From Mesostigma viride (Eukaryota; Streptophyta; Mesostigmatophyceae; Mesostigmatales; Mesostigmataceae): a DNA stretch of 64,000 nucleotides. Under the pieces are notes generated by a model. The model saw only the letters and a list, made by a program, of their open reading frames with translations, searched no databases and was not told the DNA's origin. Below are positions 35,410-46,157 of this stretch, one piece after another; the first letter of the stretch is position 1; each line of letters opens with the position of its first letter. The position numbers were made by a program, and so were the translations under genes. The DNA lies in assembly GCA_009746045.1 (NCBI GenBank), contig RPFO01000595.1, positions 927,510-991,509 of the forward strand. The letters are read 5' to 3'.

Positions 35410-35638
35410 AGTTGAGTAACTCTAGAGCCCTAGGATCTGGCTCTAAGTTCCCCATGTCCGTCCGCACGCCTTCCGCTAGCGTGCGCTAAGCCGCCGGCTA
35501 TAATCCGGCGGTCCGATGCGGTCGACCGGTCTAAGGGCGGCGCCTAGGGTCGGCGCCACCTAGGCCCCAGTCCGGGGCCTTATCCGGGTCGGTACGGACA
35601 GCTAGCCTGTCCCACGGTTACGGCTTACCGGATAGGCT
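35410..35638 (+). repeat. 5' LTR of outer element, first part
   Basis: Matches 53141-53369 with one substitution. It includes a cluster of strong hairpins: CCGCCGG/CCGGCGG around CTATAAT (about 35491), GGCGCC/GGCGCC (about 35539-35558) and GGACAG/CTGTCC (about 35595-35612). Interrupted after GGATAGGCT by the 3.4 kb insertion. Confidence 0.88.
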
Positions 35639-38600
35639 CACATCACCTAAAAATGGCCTTTTTTGTTACATGGGGTCATATCTCCCACACACATAGTCAG
35701 ATCGGGGTGCCTTTCTGGACTTAAGGTCCCCCTAGGACCCTGTTCACATCACATAAATTGGGGGGCCAACTGAACTAGTTTTAGCATCAAACCGTGACGT
35801 GGAAAAGTGCAAAATACGATGTTTTCCAGGCATAAGGAGGCATAGCAGCCACACACAAGTAGTAAATGTAGTCCAATTCAGCTGGAAATGGTCATGCTTA
35901 TTAATTTACATCCAAAGACAAAGGCCGCCCTTAAGTATGCAATGTAGGACCAAACTATGTGCTATAATTCTGGCATACATGAGCCAAAACACCGTTTTAG
36001 TGCATTATTTTCAAACTTATGAAGCCCCTGCCAGCACATATATGTGGCCCAATCATGCCAGAATTCGTCACATTAATAGCACAATACTTGAATTTACACT
36101 AGAACACAAGTTGGACATATTAGGACCACTGCCGGCCCACTTAAAGTGACGGATGCAAGCAGAAATAGAGCGATTTTTGCCAAAATACTCCATATTCTGC
36201 GCCATTGTCTCGTAAAACTTTGCATTCTTCACTCAATTATCGTCATGGCTGTCATGGGATTCATATACATGCCACTGGGGCTGGATACATTAGCCAACAC
36301 AGACTAAAAAAGCGATCTTCAAGGGAAAAAATCACCATCAATCACAGTAGATGCTGGCATTCGGAACAAGCACCGTAGTGCCTACAAGCCTCAAAAGGGG
36401 AGCTTGGCTGACCAGTCGTGCCTGTCGGCTGACCAGTCTCTTTTCTAAACGGGCCCCGCTCGGCAGCACACACAATCTCCTTTGCAGTACTTGGCCCACT
36501 CTGCTGGGCACCCCTGCTGTGCGTGTCTTATAGCAGCTAATCCAAATATATATCTGCCAGGTGCCTCTCTGCTACATGGAAATACAAAGCGCAATCAAGG
36601 ACAGCAGTGGCTTGGGCTGCTATTCGATTGAGCTCAGCACCTAGCTGCTGTGCAACATGATTCTGCATCAGTGCCTGTCCTAATTGCGCCCCCCCGCCCC
36701 CTTGCCATCATCGTCATGCTCATCATAGTCTTTGGAACGTGCACTGAACTCCAACCCTTGGACAGTCCATAGGTCATTAAGAATCTGTGCATGTAATGCT
36801 AGCTCTTCTCAGTTGAACTCATCTACCACCCTCTCATGGTCGTGTCATCTCTCATGTAATCCACCTAGGTTTATCGTGGCCACTGATCTTTCAGCCCCTC
36901 CTGACATCAAAATCTGGGCAAACACACTGTTGACATCGCCCTTCCTTTTTAGCCTGCATGGCTCCTCATGTTTACCCTTATCTCATCCCTCAACACACCT
37001 AGAACTGTCTATTCATCCCCCTTGCATAGGCGGTGCATAACTGCGGCGTGATGGGGGATTGCCAAAAATAGGTGTAAAATGCATGGGATGGCACGGGGAG
37101 GCTCACACTCATCTTTACAATCACACTCATGTGCTAACAATGTCCCTCTCTGCTTTTGACACTGCATGCACATGCATTTCCTACCGGCTATATCAAGCCT
37201 TTAGTGTGGTTTGGTGCATCAAGAGACATGGCAGGTCAGCTGAGTGCATCAGACCACATTTGTGTTAAGTGTACGCTTGCAACGCTGTTTGCCCACCGCA
37301 TGGAGCTCCCCTTTCGGACAGTGGCACAAGTAGCACTTACACCTTACTCCCAGCCGCTCACCCTGCCCATGCTAGCAACAAGAACAAATGCATGGTCCCC
37401 ATCCCAACGTAAGGTGCATCACATTGATGGCCCTGCCATCACCTAGCAGTGTGCCACCCCTCTCCACCTCAACCTACTCTGAAAGGCCAGGGCCCCAACA
37501 AACCTTTCAAGACATGGCACTCCTCAAAGAAGGCAACCCCTCAAAGAAGGCGAGGCAGTTTAGGTCTAGGGGGGCTTTGGGTAAGTTAAAAGATGATAGA
37601 GTTCACTAACACAGGCCACGGCAACGACAACCTGCTTCACCCGCTGCATCCATACATCACAAGCCATAAACTGCACAGCCTGGCATGATTGCCTAAGGGT
37701 CACGTGATCCAAGATGCCCTTCAGGCTCACCCCAGCACACCGGCCCATCCTCACCACCCCACTGGTCATAGTCATCTACAGTGGCATCAAACTCCTCTAG
37801 GACAGAGTGCAGTAAAGGCAACATAGACGTCCTGACACAATTGAATAAGAACGTGGCTGCTACCTACTGCCCTTAAAAAAAATGTCGATTGCTTGCACAC
37901 ATACGCATTCAATTCTTCAAGCAAGCATGCTAACACCTTCACAGCACATCCCAAGGTTGACATCCATCGAGCTTTGTCAACAAGCATGACTTCCTGATGC
38001 AAACTTAGCTGTCAAGCTAGGAGGAGGAAAGCTAGGTAAAGAGGTGAGATAGACCCCCCCACAGCACCTTCCTGCACCAAAACCATGACAATATCATCCA
38101 GAGCTTGCTAAATACGTACAGCTAACCGGTAGCGGGCGACCTTGCAGTCCAGGTTCAGCGCGAACATCTCGTGTCAGCACCCGGCGGAGATGGCGGACGC
38201 GAACCCACAATGCTTTAAAAGCGAGTCATAAGACTATTTCGGGGAGCGGTGAACGGCTTGGAACACCGAAGGTATGCCGCGACAAAAGCCTGAAGTTTTT
38301 CTCGGAAATACACGCCTGGATGTGGATAAGGGCACCGTTGTCGTGCTTGTGCTTGCGTTGCGAGCAGGCAACCAGTGTTTCTTGCAGTGTCGAGCAGTAA
38401 CAGATGGTGGCGCGAGAGCAATATGTGACTTTTAAATCATGGCTACACAGCTTACACCTCCGCAGGCATGTTGGAACAAGCCCCGCCATGCCGTGAGCCG
38501 AAAAAAAGGAAGAAACGCATCAAGCAAGGACGGTCGTAAACGTCACTGAAAAACAGCAAAATCTGACCTGCCGGCAGGTAATGCGACAGCCTGGAAAATG

Positions 38601-39035
38601 TGATTCGTTTCTCGAAAAACTGATTAGCGCTCGTGAAAGTAGACTTGAAGCCCATTCGGATTCGACCTTTTGGGAATTGTGAGCTTCCAACAAAAAAGTT
38701 TCCCCCACAATTAATAAACATGCATTTTCGCTGCCAATTCCAGATCTGGCCGACACAAAAAAACAGCGTCTCAGTTTGCGAATTATTTTGACGCATGAAC
38801 ATACGCGAATAATATCTACCATGCATCGTCGCAAAGCAGGAGAGTTTACGCGTCGTTTGCATCCATCGCAGCGACTTAACATGCATAATTGACTTATGAC
38901 TGATATTCCGGCGGACATAGGGTCGACAGCCATGCGAGGTGGAATTTTTCTGGTCCCGTCGTCCTCAACGCGACGCGTTCGCGCCAAAATTCCCAGGATC
39001 TCATGTAACCGGACGGACCGATTTTAGGTGATGTG
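35639..39035. mobile_element. 3.4 kb inverted-repeat element inserted in the 5' LTR
   Basis: Starts CACATCACCTAAAA and ends TTTTAGGTGATGTG, a perfect 14-bp inverted repeat. Weaker similarity continues to about 40 bp (GTTACATGGGGTC against GTTACATGAGATC). The intact 3' LTR shows the uninterrupted site GGATAGGCTTTGCTGG, so the boundaries are exact. At most one T is duplicated. The interior has no recognisable transposase and only short frames, so it is non-autonomous or badly decayed. Superfamily not determined. Confidence 0.8.
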
Positions 39036-39154
39036 TTTGCTGGCTAAGACATAAACCAGTGGTTGGCCAGCTCCGACAGCAGTTCTCTGTGTTCACCTTA
39101 TCCCAAGCTCAACGTGACCGACCGCCATAGCTCAGCCGGTCGGGGGCTTTAACT
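39036..39154 (+). repeat. 5' LTR of outer element, second part
   Basis: Matches 53370-53487. Contains a 7-bp stem CCGACCG/CGGTCGG enclosing TAGCTCAGCCGG, a sequence that fits the tRNA A-box consensus. Ends AACT next to the gag leader. Confidence 0.88.
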
Positions 39155-39173
39155 TGTATTCATAAAAATCCCG

Positions 39174-39978
39174 ATGGCTTCCGGTACACGGAGCCGCACG
39201 GGCGAACACACAGATACGCCAAGTGGCGAGGCCGCAGGGACTGTCCTGCCACGCTTTAGTGCGGACGAGGCCACGAGGTTGATGCAAACCCTCGTGGCGC
39301 AACCTGAACTGGCCAAGCAGTTCAAGCATTTGATGCTTGCTGCTGACGATGCACTGAATCGCGGCCCTCTGAAGCAAACGGAGGTGCCCGCTGATCTACC
39401 TGCCGACTATACGGCGGGGCGACGCAGCAGATTTTCTGGCTGCTCTCAAGCGTCTGCGCGATGGACGCGCGGACAAAGATTCGGAGCTGATTGGTAAGTT
39501 CCGTGCAGTATTCTGCAGTACAACCAAGCACCCAAACATTGCCAATCTAGTTCGCATTGCGGACGACAACAAACAAACCTGGGAAGTTTTTTACAACGGT
39601 CTAGATGCCCACTTGTCGCGGTCTAAGGAAGAGGCCGACGAGCAAGCCTTCAACGACTTCGAGGGCTATGCAGTTAATAAGGCAAATTTGCCCGGGGCTG
39701 CACGTGATTTCCAGGTCTTCGTGCACAAGCACAAGCTGCTAGATACTCTCAAGCCCATTTTCCTGTGCAATCGATTTCTCAAGAAATGCGACCTGTCGTC
39801 GGATGTGCATCTGACCATAGCGACGGAACTCAAAAAGAAGAGTGCTGTCAGTTTCGACGAGGGCATGCTGTATTTGATCTCATGCTTCAAGAGTGCGCAG
39901 TCCAAGCCCACTGCCTCGGCCGCTCTGCCATCCCTGCGCAAGGTGGATACCGGCGCGTCTTCTTCTTCAGGCGCATAG
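39174..39978 (+). pseudogene. Outer element gag
   Basis: Starts MASGTRSRTGEHTD, breaks with a frameshift near 39405, and continues in another frame as FRAVFCSTTKHPNIANLVRI, DEQAFNDFEGYAVNKANLPG and YLISCFKSAQSK. The content is mainly helical and resembles the capsid region of LTR-element gag proteins, without recognisable sequence identity to named families. The next segment, in a third frame, carries the zinc knuckles. Confidence 0.65.
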
Positions 39979-40089
39979 GCTCCAATTACGCGGTCGGAGC
40001 TTACGGCCATCCTGAAAAAGGTCGTCGGCCACGGCAACAACGGGGGCCAGCAGGGGCGCAAGCGCAGGCATGGTGGCGACGCCAAGCAG

Positions 40090-40801
40090 GGTGATAATGC
40101 CCCGGCCAAGCGGCAGCAGGGGGCGTCTACCATGACCGCAAGCAACGCTGTGAGCGCTGCTTCGGACGTCGCCATGTCCGGGATGACTGCCGAGTTCGCC
40201 CGGACCTGGAGCTCGAGGACAACCTATGCCGCAAGTGCCACGACGTTCTGCGTGGTCACAGCGTGGAGGCGTGCAAGGCCAAGCGCATCGTCGTCCACGG
40301 CACACGCGAGGAGTGGGCAGAGCGACGGGCAGCACGAAAGTCAGGTGAGAGCACGCTCGATACCCCTTCTTTTGCTCCATGTGTCACGCTGAACCGGGCC
40401 GTCGTAGAGCCTGACGTCGTTCCTAAAAGCAACGTGACTGCATCCCCTGTCTCATTCCGTGATGTGCTCACACAATCCGTTGATGCTGCTCTGGCACTGT
40501 CGCGCCAGGATCACGTGCTTACTGAGCACGGATCTACAATGCGTGACCTAAGCAATGTGGTGCCTTCTAGGTCGGGTGTGTACAACGCCGAGCGACCAAG
40601 CACTACTGCAGCACCCCAGCTAGATACTGGGGCGGTTGGGCGTATGAGGAATGTTGAGACAGTGCAAGAGAATGCTGGGCGGGCAGATGTTCTCGGTACA
40701 CACCACCCTAGTGTGGATCTTCACATTGGCAAGGTGCTCACACGGGCGGCCTTTCGTGCAGCCTCTGAAGCTGCACAGTTAGCCAATGTCACTACCCATC
40801 C
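40090..40801 (+). pseudogene. Outer element gag C-terminus with zinc knuckles, and linker
   Basis: Encodes CERCFGRRHVRDDC, a perfect C-x2-C-x4-H-x4-C nucleic-acid-binding knuckle. CRKCHDVLRGHSVEAC follows, a variant with six residues before His. Then comes a linker of about 150 residues to the stop at 40803. No protease motif is present here, where canonical Copia elements carry one. Confidence 0.7.
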
Positions 40802-40869
40802 GTAGTCACCCCATCTGTTGAGAATCCTGACAATGCCACTGCACCTCAGGCTGTCACGCTGAAACTGTT

Positions 40870-41780
40870 AGCATACCAGATGCACCGTGCATACGGGCAT
40901 GAGGCCCAAGCCGAGGTAGAGGGGGCACACATGTTAGGGGCACCTTTATACAACGAGCTGAAGAATGTGCGTGCTCAGTGTCCTGCCTGCATCAAGATCA
41001 GGAAGAAGTCGCGTAGGCGGCATGCCAAGACTCCACCCTTGGAGCGAGGGTACCTTGTGGGGGATGTCATGCACATGGAAGGGGGGAACACCTATTTCAT
41101 AGTCAAGGATAGGTTCAGCAAGGTCACCTACATTGAGCCGCTGCCTCACATGTTTGAGGCTGACCTGCACAGGGCTATCAAGATCAGCCTGGCTTTCTTT
41201 GATCCCATAGTGGAGCTCATGCTAGACCAGCAGTTCCGCTGTGTGCAAGGTTTGCCGGGGATGGAGGCCGTGGTCATCGTGGGGCGTGAGGATCACGGCA
41301 ATATGGGCATGATAGATCGCACTGTAAGCTATGTCAAGACTGTACATGGCAGCCAAGCGACAGGATAACCCACATGGCAAATCCTACACGGCCAAGACGG
41401 CGTGGTGCAAGGAGCTCATGCATGTGTGCAACCATAGGCACGTGCTCGATGTCAAGGGCTTTGGGCTAGTCACGCCTCGGGGGCTGTCAGCGGGCACCTA
41501 CTCACCCGAGGTAGTCGAGGCATACCAACAGCATCTACAGGATACCGCCGCCAAGCTGCGGCTCAAGGATGCCACGCTGCCTGATTTGTCTAGCGCTTTT
41601 GAGGTCGGGCAGTTGGTCATGTTCCACAAGGAGAGCTCGCCCAGCGGCAAACAGGGCACCATGCAGGGGCCTGGGGCCATCACAAAGTTAGACTGGCCGC
41701 TGCGGGTCATAGACATAGAGTGGAATGATCGGGTGTATAGGGTACCATGGGCATCGGTGCCGGCAGGCTATAAGCAAGGG
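40870..41780 (+). pseudogene. Outer element integrase
   Basis: HHCC-type module MHRAYGH...CPACIKI (from 40880). Then the catalytic core with VGDVMHMEGGNTYFIVKDRF and VELMLDQQF, and GMIDRTV, where the last catalytic residue appears as Asp in place of the usual Glu (G-x-x-E-R). A one-base frameshift near 41340 shifts to a C-terminal region (AWCKELMHVCNHRH, FEVGQLVMFHKESS, DRVYRVPWASVPAGYKQGDG). The frame is cut by the nested element at 41786 and resumes in frame at 50256 (MESELAAN). Confidence 0.72.
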
Positions 41781-41785
41781 GATGG
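41781..41785. repeat. Target-site duplicate GATGG of nested element
   Basis: Repeated at 50251-50255 on the other side. Removing the insert and one copy restores the outer reading frame (YKQGDG-MESELA). Confidence 0.88.
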
Positions 41786-42432
41786 AGTTAGACGAACCAG
41801 CCCAGAGCGTGTGAGCTCTTGGTCTTTCACGCAAAGCTTGAGCCAATTGCTGGGGACAGCAACCTTTAGCCCAAACACCAAGCCACACCTTGTTGGTCAC
41901 TTCCACGTTCAAGTGGGCAACCAGAGCGCGTGCTTCCGAGATAGCTTGGCCATCCCCATGACCAAGCTATATGCCTCTTTGTTGCTCCTCGTTCCCATCG
42001 GTGTGACGAGGCATGTTGCAGGCTTGCTAGCAAATCCTCAACGTCCACTGGCATCCTTGCAGAGCCAGGACGAACTGGATTTACCTAGCTACCTGCAACC
42101 TAGGAAGTACAGGACCTGTCACAAGCCTGCAAGGCCTAGTATCCTTGCAGCCTTGTGCCAGTTCCAGCACCCCACCAGTCGCAGGCTGCTGTCCCTCCTG
42201 GTCTACGTGGACTACAGTCACGTGATAGTCAGGCTAAGCCTGTGCAGGCACGGCCTGCCACGTGTCCTGTCCACTACCCCAGAAGGTTGCATCCTCGCCA
42301 ACCGCGGACGGCTAGGACTTCGGGACCTCATATCTTTCTTGTCCCTTGTCTGTTTCAGGCGGTCAGCACGGCGTTGGAAAGGTCTTTCCAAACTGCATCC
42401 ACTTAGCATATTGGTTGCCCAAAATGCTAACT
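41786..42432 (-). repeat. 3' LTR of nested element
   Basis: Near-identical to 49605-50250. Termini AGTTAG and CTAACT form a perfect 6-bp inverted repeat, in place of the usual TG...CA. Confidence 0.9.
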
Positions 42433-42436
42433 CCAA

Positions 42437-42451
42437 CCCTTTCTTCTTTTT
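42437..42451 (-). promoter_or_regulatory. Polypurine tract of nested element
   Basis: AAAAAGAAGAAAGGG on the - strand, four bases (TTGG) before the 3' LTR. This is the expected plus-strand DNA primer. Confidence 0.8.
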
Positions 42452-43433
42452 GGAGCTGGACCAGCTTGAAACAACCTAGCCTAGCTTGTGCCCACTCAGC
42501 CACAGATCGCTTGGTCCCTTGAGGTTGATCAGACCTGTCAGGGCCCAGGTTCCTGCCTTCCTTTTGGGAACACAACATATGTGCCCTTGGAACAGCTTAG
42601 GTATGCTGGCCAGTGAATCAGAGGTCACCCCAGGTTATCCCCTGACCCCTTGGTCAGCTCCCAACCTTTCCTTGGGAACTTGGTGTTGGATTAATGTCAA
42701 GGTACATTACCTAGCTCAATGGCTGGGATTACAGGATGCCAAGAACGTACTATTGTGAGTTCCTGGTCTTTCACAGTTATCACAGGCGCCCGTTCTTATG
42801 GCGCCCGCCTTGGCCAACCTTTCCCTTCTGCTCAAAGAACCCAGGTAGCACCTAGATTAATGCTGTCTCCTTGGGGAGCCCATGTCTTCACTGGGTGTTA
42901 AGCCCAGGAGTCATTCACGCCAGGCTGTGGCTCTGCTGGGGAATTGAACCCCACCCCAACCTCCAGGTTTATAGGTGACCTGGAACTTTCACAAGACAAA
43001 CATGACAACCATGAACAACATGAGAATGACATGATTATGTTTTATTCAAGCATTATATAACCCAGAATGTGGCTCCCTGGCAACCATGTCACATGGTCAC
43101 ACAACCAGGTTCTTTATTAGCAACAGGTTGGAAACAAGCACTAGAAAACATATGTACAGCAACCTGTAAGAACCAGCATTCGGGTTGCCCTTGCATGGCC
43201 TAACTGTTTGAGGCCAAAGGCGTCGACTTAAGTCCTGGCGACTCTTCTGAACCCCATGGGGAGGGCCAGGCATGATTCTCAGCTGGTAGGAGTGACATTC
43301 CACACCAACTCCTGTCCAGGAGGGTGTACCTAACCCTGAAGGACCAGTTGTCAACCAGCAAGCACCAGTCACCACTTGGCACTTTGGTCAAACAACCCAC
43401 CGGGGACACCCAAGCTGAAGCAAGGCCTGGTCT
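42452..43433 (-). other. 3' non-coding region of nested element
   Basis: About 980 bp between the RNase H stop and the polypurine tract. No open frame of note. Confidence 0.6.
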
Positions 43434-46142
43434 CTATGGCCGCCCGTGCAAGGGGTCCATGAGCCCACGGAGCAGGGGGTACTGCCGCTCCGCCTTCTCC
43501 TCCAGCTTGGTGAGGGCATCTGCAGGGTTATCCACACCAGGCACATGTTCAATGTGAGCTAGGTAGGACATCTCCTTGAGCAACAAGTAGTCAAGGTCCC
43601 TGCTCCTGGCTAGCTGCCTGTGCACAAATTGCACCATGCCCATGCTATCAGTCCTCACCAGTGTGTGCAGCTGCAACCTACAGGAAGCCACTTGACATAG
43701 CTGGTAGAAGAGCTCCCTTAAGTAAAGAGCAGTATGCAGCCCTTCACAGATTGCCCTGCACTCAGCAATATCACTGCTGGGTGTAACCCTGTTCTGCAAC
43801 CGACTGTACCAGGTAACAAGTGAGGTGTGATCTTGCTCCAGGGTGACTAATGCTGCTGCCCTGCCCCTGACTTCTGTGACCTTCCTATTGTCCATAGAAC
43901 TGTCCACATAAAGGATCATGTCAAGGGGCTTGTACAAATCCACAGGACCCAGTATAAGAGGGGGAGACATCATGACAGCCTGCACCACACTCTCAGCACC
44001 CACCTCAACCAGCTGGGAATCAGTGAGTCGACTCAAAACCAGCAGGTCAGGGGCACATATACTTGCAAGCCATGCCAGCATGCCCCTGATGGTAGCACAC
44101 CTAGCCTGCGTGATGGGCTCCTGCAATGCATCTACAATCTGCTGTGGGTAGTCCTTACCACCCTCCATCCTGATGAACCACGAGCCCTTGGCTTGGAACA
44201 ACGTAGCCTGCATGCCACAGAAGACCATAGGCTCATTCTCCACCATGTGCTGTATCTTACCCAGCTCAAACCGCTTCTGGATCTTGGCCAAAACAGCCTC
44301 AACCCAGTCTGGTGGACCTATGAGATGCAGGTCATCACCATGCAGTGAGGCAAAGACAGGAAGGCCATTGTGGGACCCTTGGAACAAACAGGGATCCACT
44401 GGAGACACAGAAAACCCACAAGTATTCTTCAAGAATTTCTCTAGGCTCTTTCTCCAGATAATGGGACTGGACCTGAGACCTTCCAACCCTTTCAGAATTC
44501 TCAGGTACCTGGCCTTTATCTCTGCTCTCCATACAGCAGGTACAGTCACAAAGAAAGGAGGGATATCTCTCCAAGTCTGCCTAGCCTGATCTTGGTCACC
44601 CTTGAGAAAAGCCCTCTTGAAATCAATCAGCACAGAGCTATAGGGCACACCCTTGACCAGAAAAGACAGAAATATACACAGCAGAATCCTCCACGTGTCA
44701 TGCAGCATCCCTGGAGTATAGAGCTCCTCATCTAACAACTGGCCAGTGCCATGATACTCGGTTACAACTGGTCTGACATGTGGCACCTGGACACCATCTA
44801 CCTCCTTGAGCTTGAGGACAAACATCAATCTGAGCAGCTGGTGAACTTCTGGCAGCTCATCCACAGGTTCTGCACAGTTGGAAACTATCCACTCATGCCC
44901 AGAAGCAACAAAGCCAAGAGTCCATGCCTTAGCCATCTTGGGGCTTTGCATCATCTCGACTAGCTGGCGCCAGGGAATAGGACTGTGAGCAGCTATCTGA
45001 TACCTGTTTACCCCTAACTGCCGTGGATCAAAGGTGGTTGGGATTATCAACAGGTCCTCAGCTATGGGCTCCTGACCTTGAGGACCCTCAGCTGGCTGAC
45101 TCTTAACAGCCTTCACCGCCACTGCAAGACCCTGGGAATAGTGATATCTTTCAAGGGGGAGGCTGCCCCTGCCTTCTAGTGCCAACTCATCAGAGGTCAA
45201 AGTAACCCCTGGCATGCACAAGAAGTTCTGACCCAGAATGGCAGGCCCCTGATAGCCCTCTACCACACAGAACGTGGTGGGCACCCCTAAGATAGGCACA
45301 CTCACTTCCCCAAGGATCTTCATGGACACCTTTCCTGAGAAATCAGACACAGCAAGGCAACTGGGATGGGACATCTGTAAGCCTACAGCATCCTCTTCCC
45401 TGATGACAGACACCTGTGAGTTGGTATCTACCTCCATTGTAGCTGCCCAGCACGACCCCCACCCCGTGAGCTTGGATACCTTGGGATCATGTTTGCTGCG
45501 CATGAGTGCTCGGATGACGTCCGCCATGAGAGGCCCCCGGGCCTTAGGTGGCTGCCCCGTCCCCTCTGGCCTTGTGACAGTTGCTTCAGCAGCCTCCTGC
45601 TCGTCATCTTCCAGTAGGGACAGACCATCATCCACCACCAGAGGATTGTTAGCTGCTGCTGCCTGGCTCTGGCCTGGCTCCTCAACCCAACTGGGAGGGC
45701 CTGGCCCGTCTGCAGGCCAGATTGCATGTGGCCTTCTCTCCTTGACATGAGCCCAGGACAACCTGTACACGTGCCTTGGATCCTTTTCCAAAGCCACCAG
45801 GCAAGATCTGTTAGCTTCCTCCACACGAGTGACAACCCCATCCTGCCACTTCCCCCGCTTGCCTGGAATAGATGGTTCCTTCCACATCCTGACCTTCAGC
45901 CCCACCTGAGGCCTCAGCACATTCCAGTTCTTGTCCTTACGTCTCAGCTGGGCAAACAGCCTGTCTGCCTTTCTAAGACTGGCCTGCACCACATTCTCAG
46001 GTAGTAAGCTATACTGCAGGGCCAGGGGAGAGACAGCCACACCATCAAAGTAGTAATTAACCCTGTGGTTCAGCTGCTCTTCTATCCCCTTACACCAGGC
46101 TGCCCTCTCTAAGGCAGATGCCACAAGTGGCACTGACTGCTG
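43434..46142 (-). CDS. Nested element: integrase C-terminus, protease, reverse transcriptase, RNase H
   Basis: About 900 codons without a stop. The start is not a real Met start; the frame opens after a TAG at 46145-46143. Order: integrase tail (WCKGIEEQL near residue 13; GKRGKWQDGVVTRV to HVYRLSWAHVKERRP at about 95-150); retropepsin with EVDTNSQVSVI (Asp codon 45428-45426) and AILGQNFL; RT with LIDFKRAFLKGD, GLEGLRSSPIIW and ASLHGDDLHLIG (44336-44331 are the Asp pair); RNase H with LYVDSSMD, SDIAECRAI, VRTDS and GVDNPADALTK. RT and RH are Copia-type. DTN for DTG in the protease and HGDD for YVDD in RT are unusual. Confidence 0.88.
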   Translation of the reverse strand, partial: QQSVPLVASALERAAWCKGIEEQLNHRVNYYFDGVAVSPLALQYSLLPENVVQASLRKADRLFAQLRRKDKNWNVLRPQVGLKVRMWKEPSIPGKRGKWQDGVVTRVEEANRSCLVALEKDPRHVYRLSWAHVKERRPHAIWPADGPGPPSWVEEPGQSQAAAANNPLVVDDGLSLLEDDEQEAAEATVTRPEGTGQPPKARGPLMADVIRALMRSKHDPKVSKLTGWGSCWAATMEVDTNSQVSVIREEDAVGLQMSHPSCLAVSDFSGKVSMKILGEVSVPILGVPTTFCVVEGYQGPAILGQNFLCMPGVTLTSDELALEGRGSLPLERYHYSQGLAVAVKAVKSQPAEGPQGQEPIAEDLLIIPTTFDPRQLGVNRYQIAAHSPIPWRQLVEMMQSPKMAKAWTLGFVASGHEWIVSNCAEPVDELPEVHQLLRLMFVLKLKEVDGVQVPHVRPVVTEYHGTGQLLDEELYTPGMLHDTWRILLCIFLSFLVKGVPYSSVLIDFKRAFLKGDQDQARQTWRDIPPFFVTVPAVWRAEIKARYLRILKGLEGLRSSPIIWRKSLEKFLKNTCGFSVSPVDPCLFQGSHNGLPVFASLHGDDLHLIGPPDWVEAVLAKIQKRFELGKIQHMVENEPMVFCGMQATLFQAKGSWFIRMEGGKDYPQQIVDALQEPITQARCATIRGMLAWLASICAPDLLVLSRLTDSQLVEVGAESVVQAVMMSPPLILGPVDLYKPLDMILYVDSSMDNRKVTEVRGRAAALVTLEQDHTSLVTWYSRLQNRVTPSSDIAECRAICEGLHTALYLRELFYQLCQVASCRLQLHTLVRTDSMGMVQFVHRQLARSRDLDYLLLKEMSYLAHIEHVPGVDNPADALTKLEEKAERQYPLLRGLMDPLHGRP

Positions 46143-46157
46143 CTAGCACCACTGTCT

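Noticed and set aside
35740..38990. Host gene inside the 3.4 kb insertion
   Set aside because: Only short frames without recognisable motifs or plausible splice-linked exons.
41811..42479. Coding continuation of the outer integrase into SSWSFTQSLSQLL...
   Set aside because: From 41786 the sequence is the LTR of the nested element, repeated at 49605. The apparent protein extension is LTR read-through, also seen in the other LTR.
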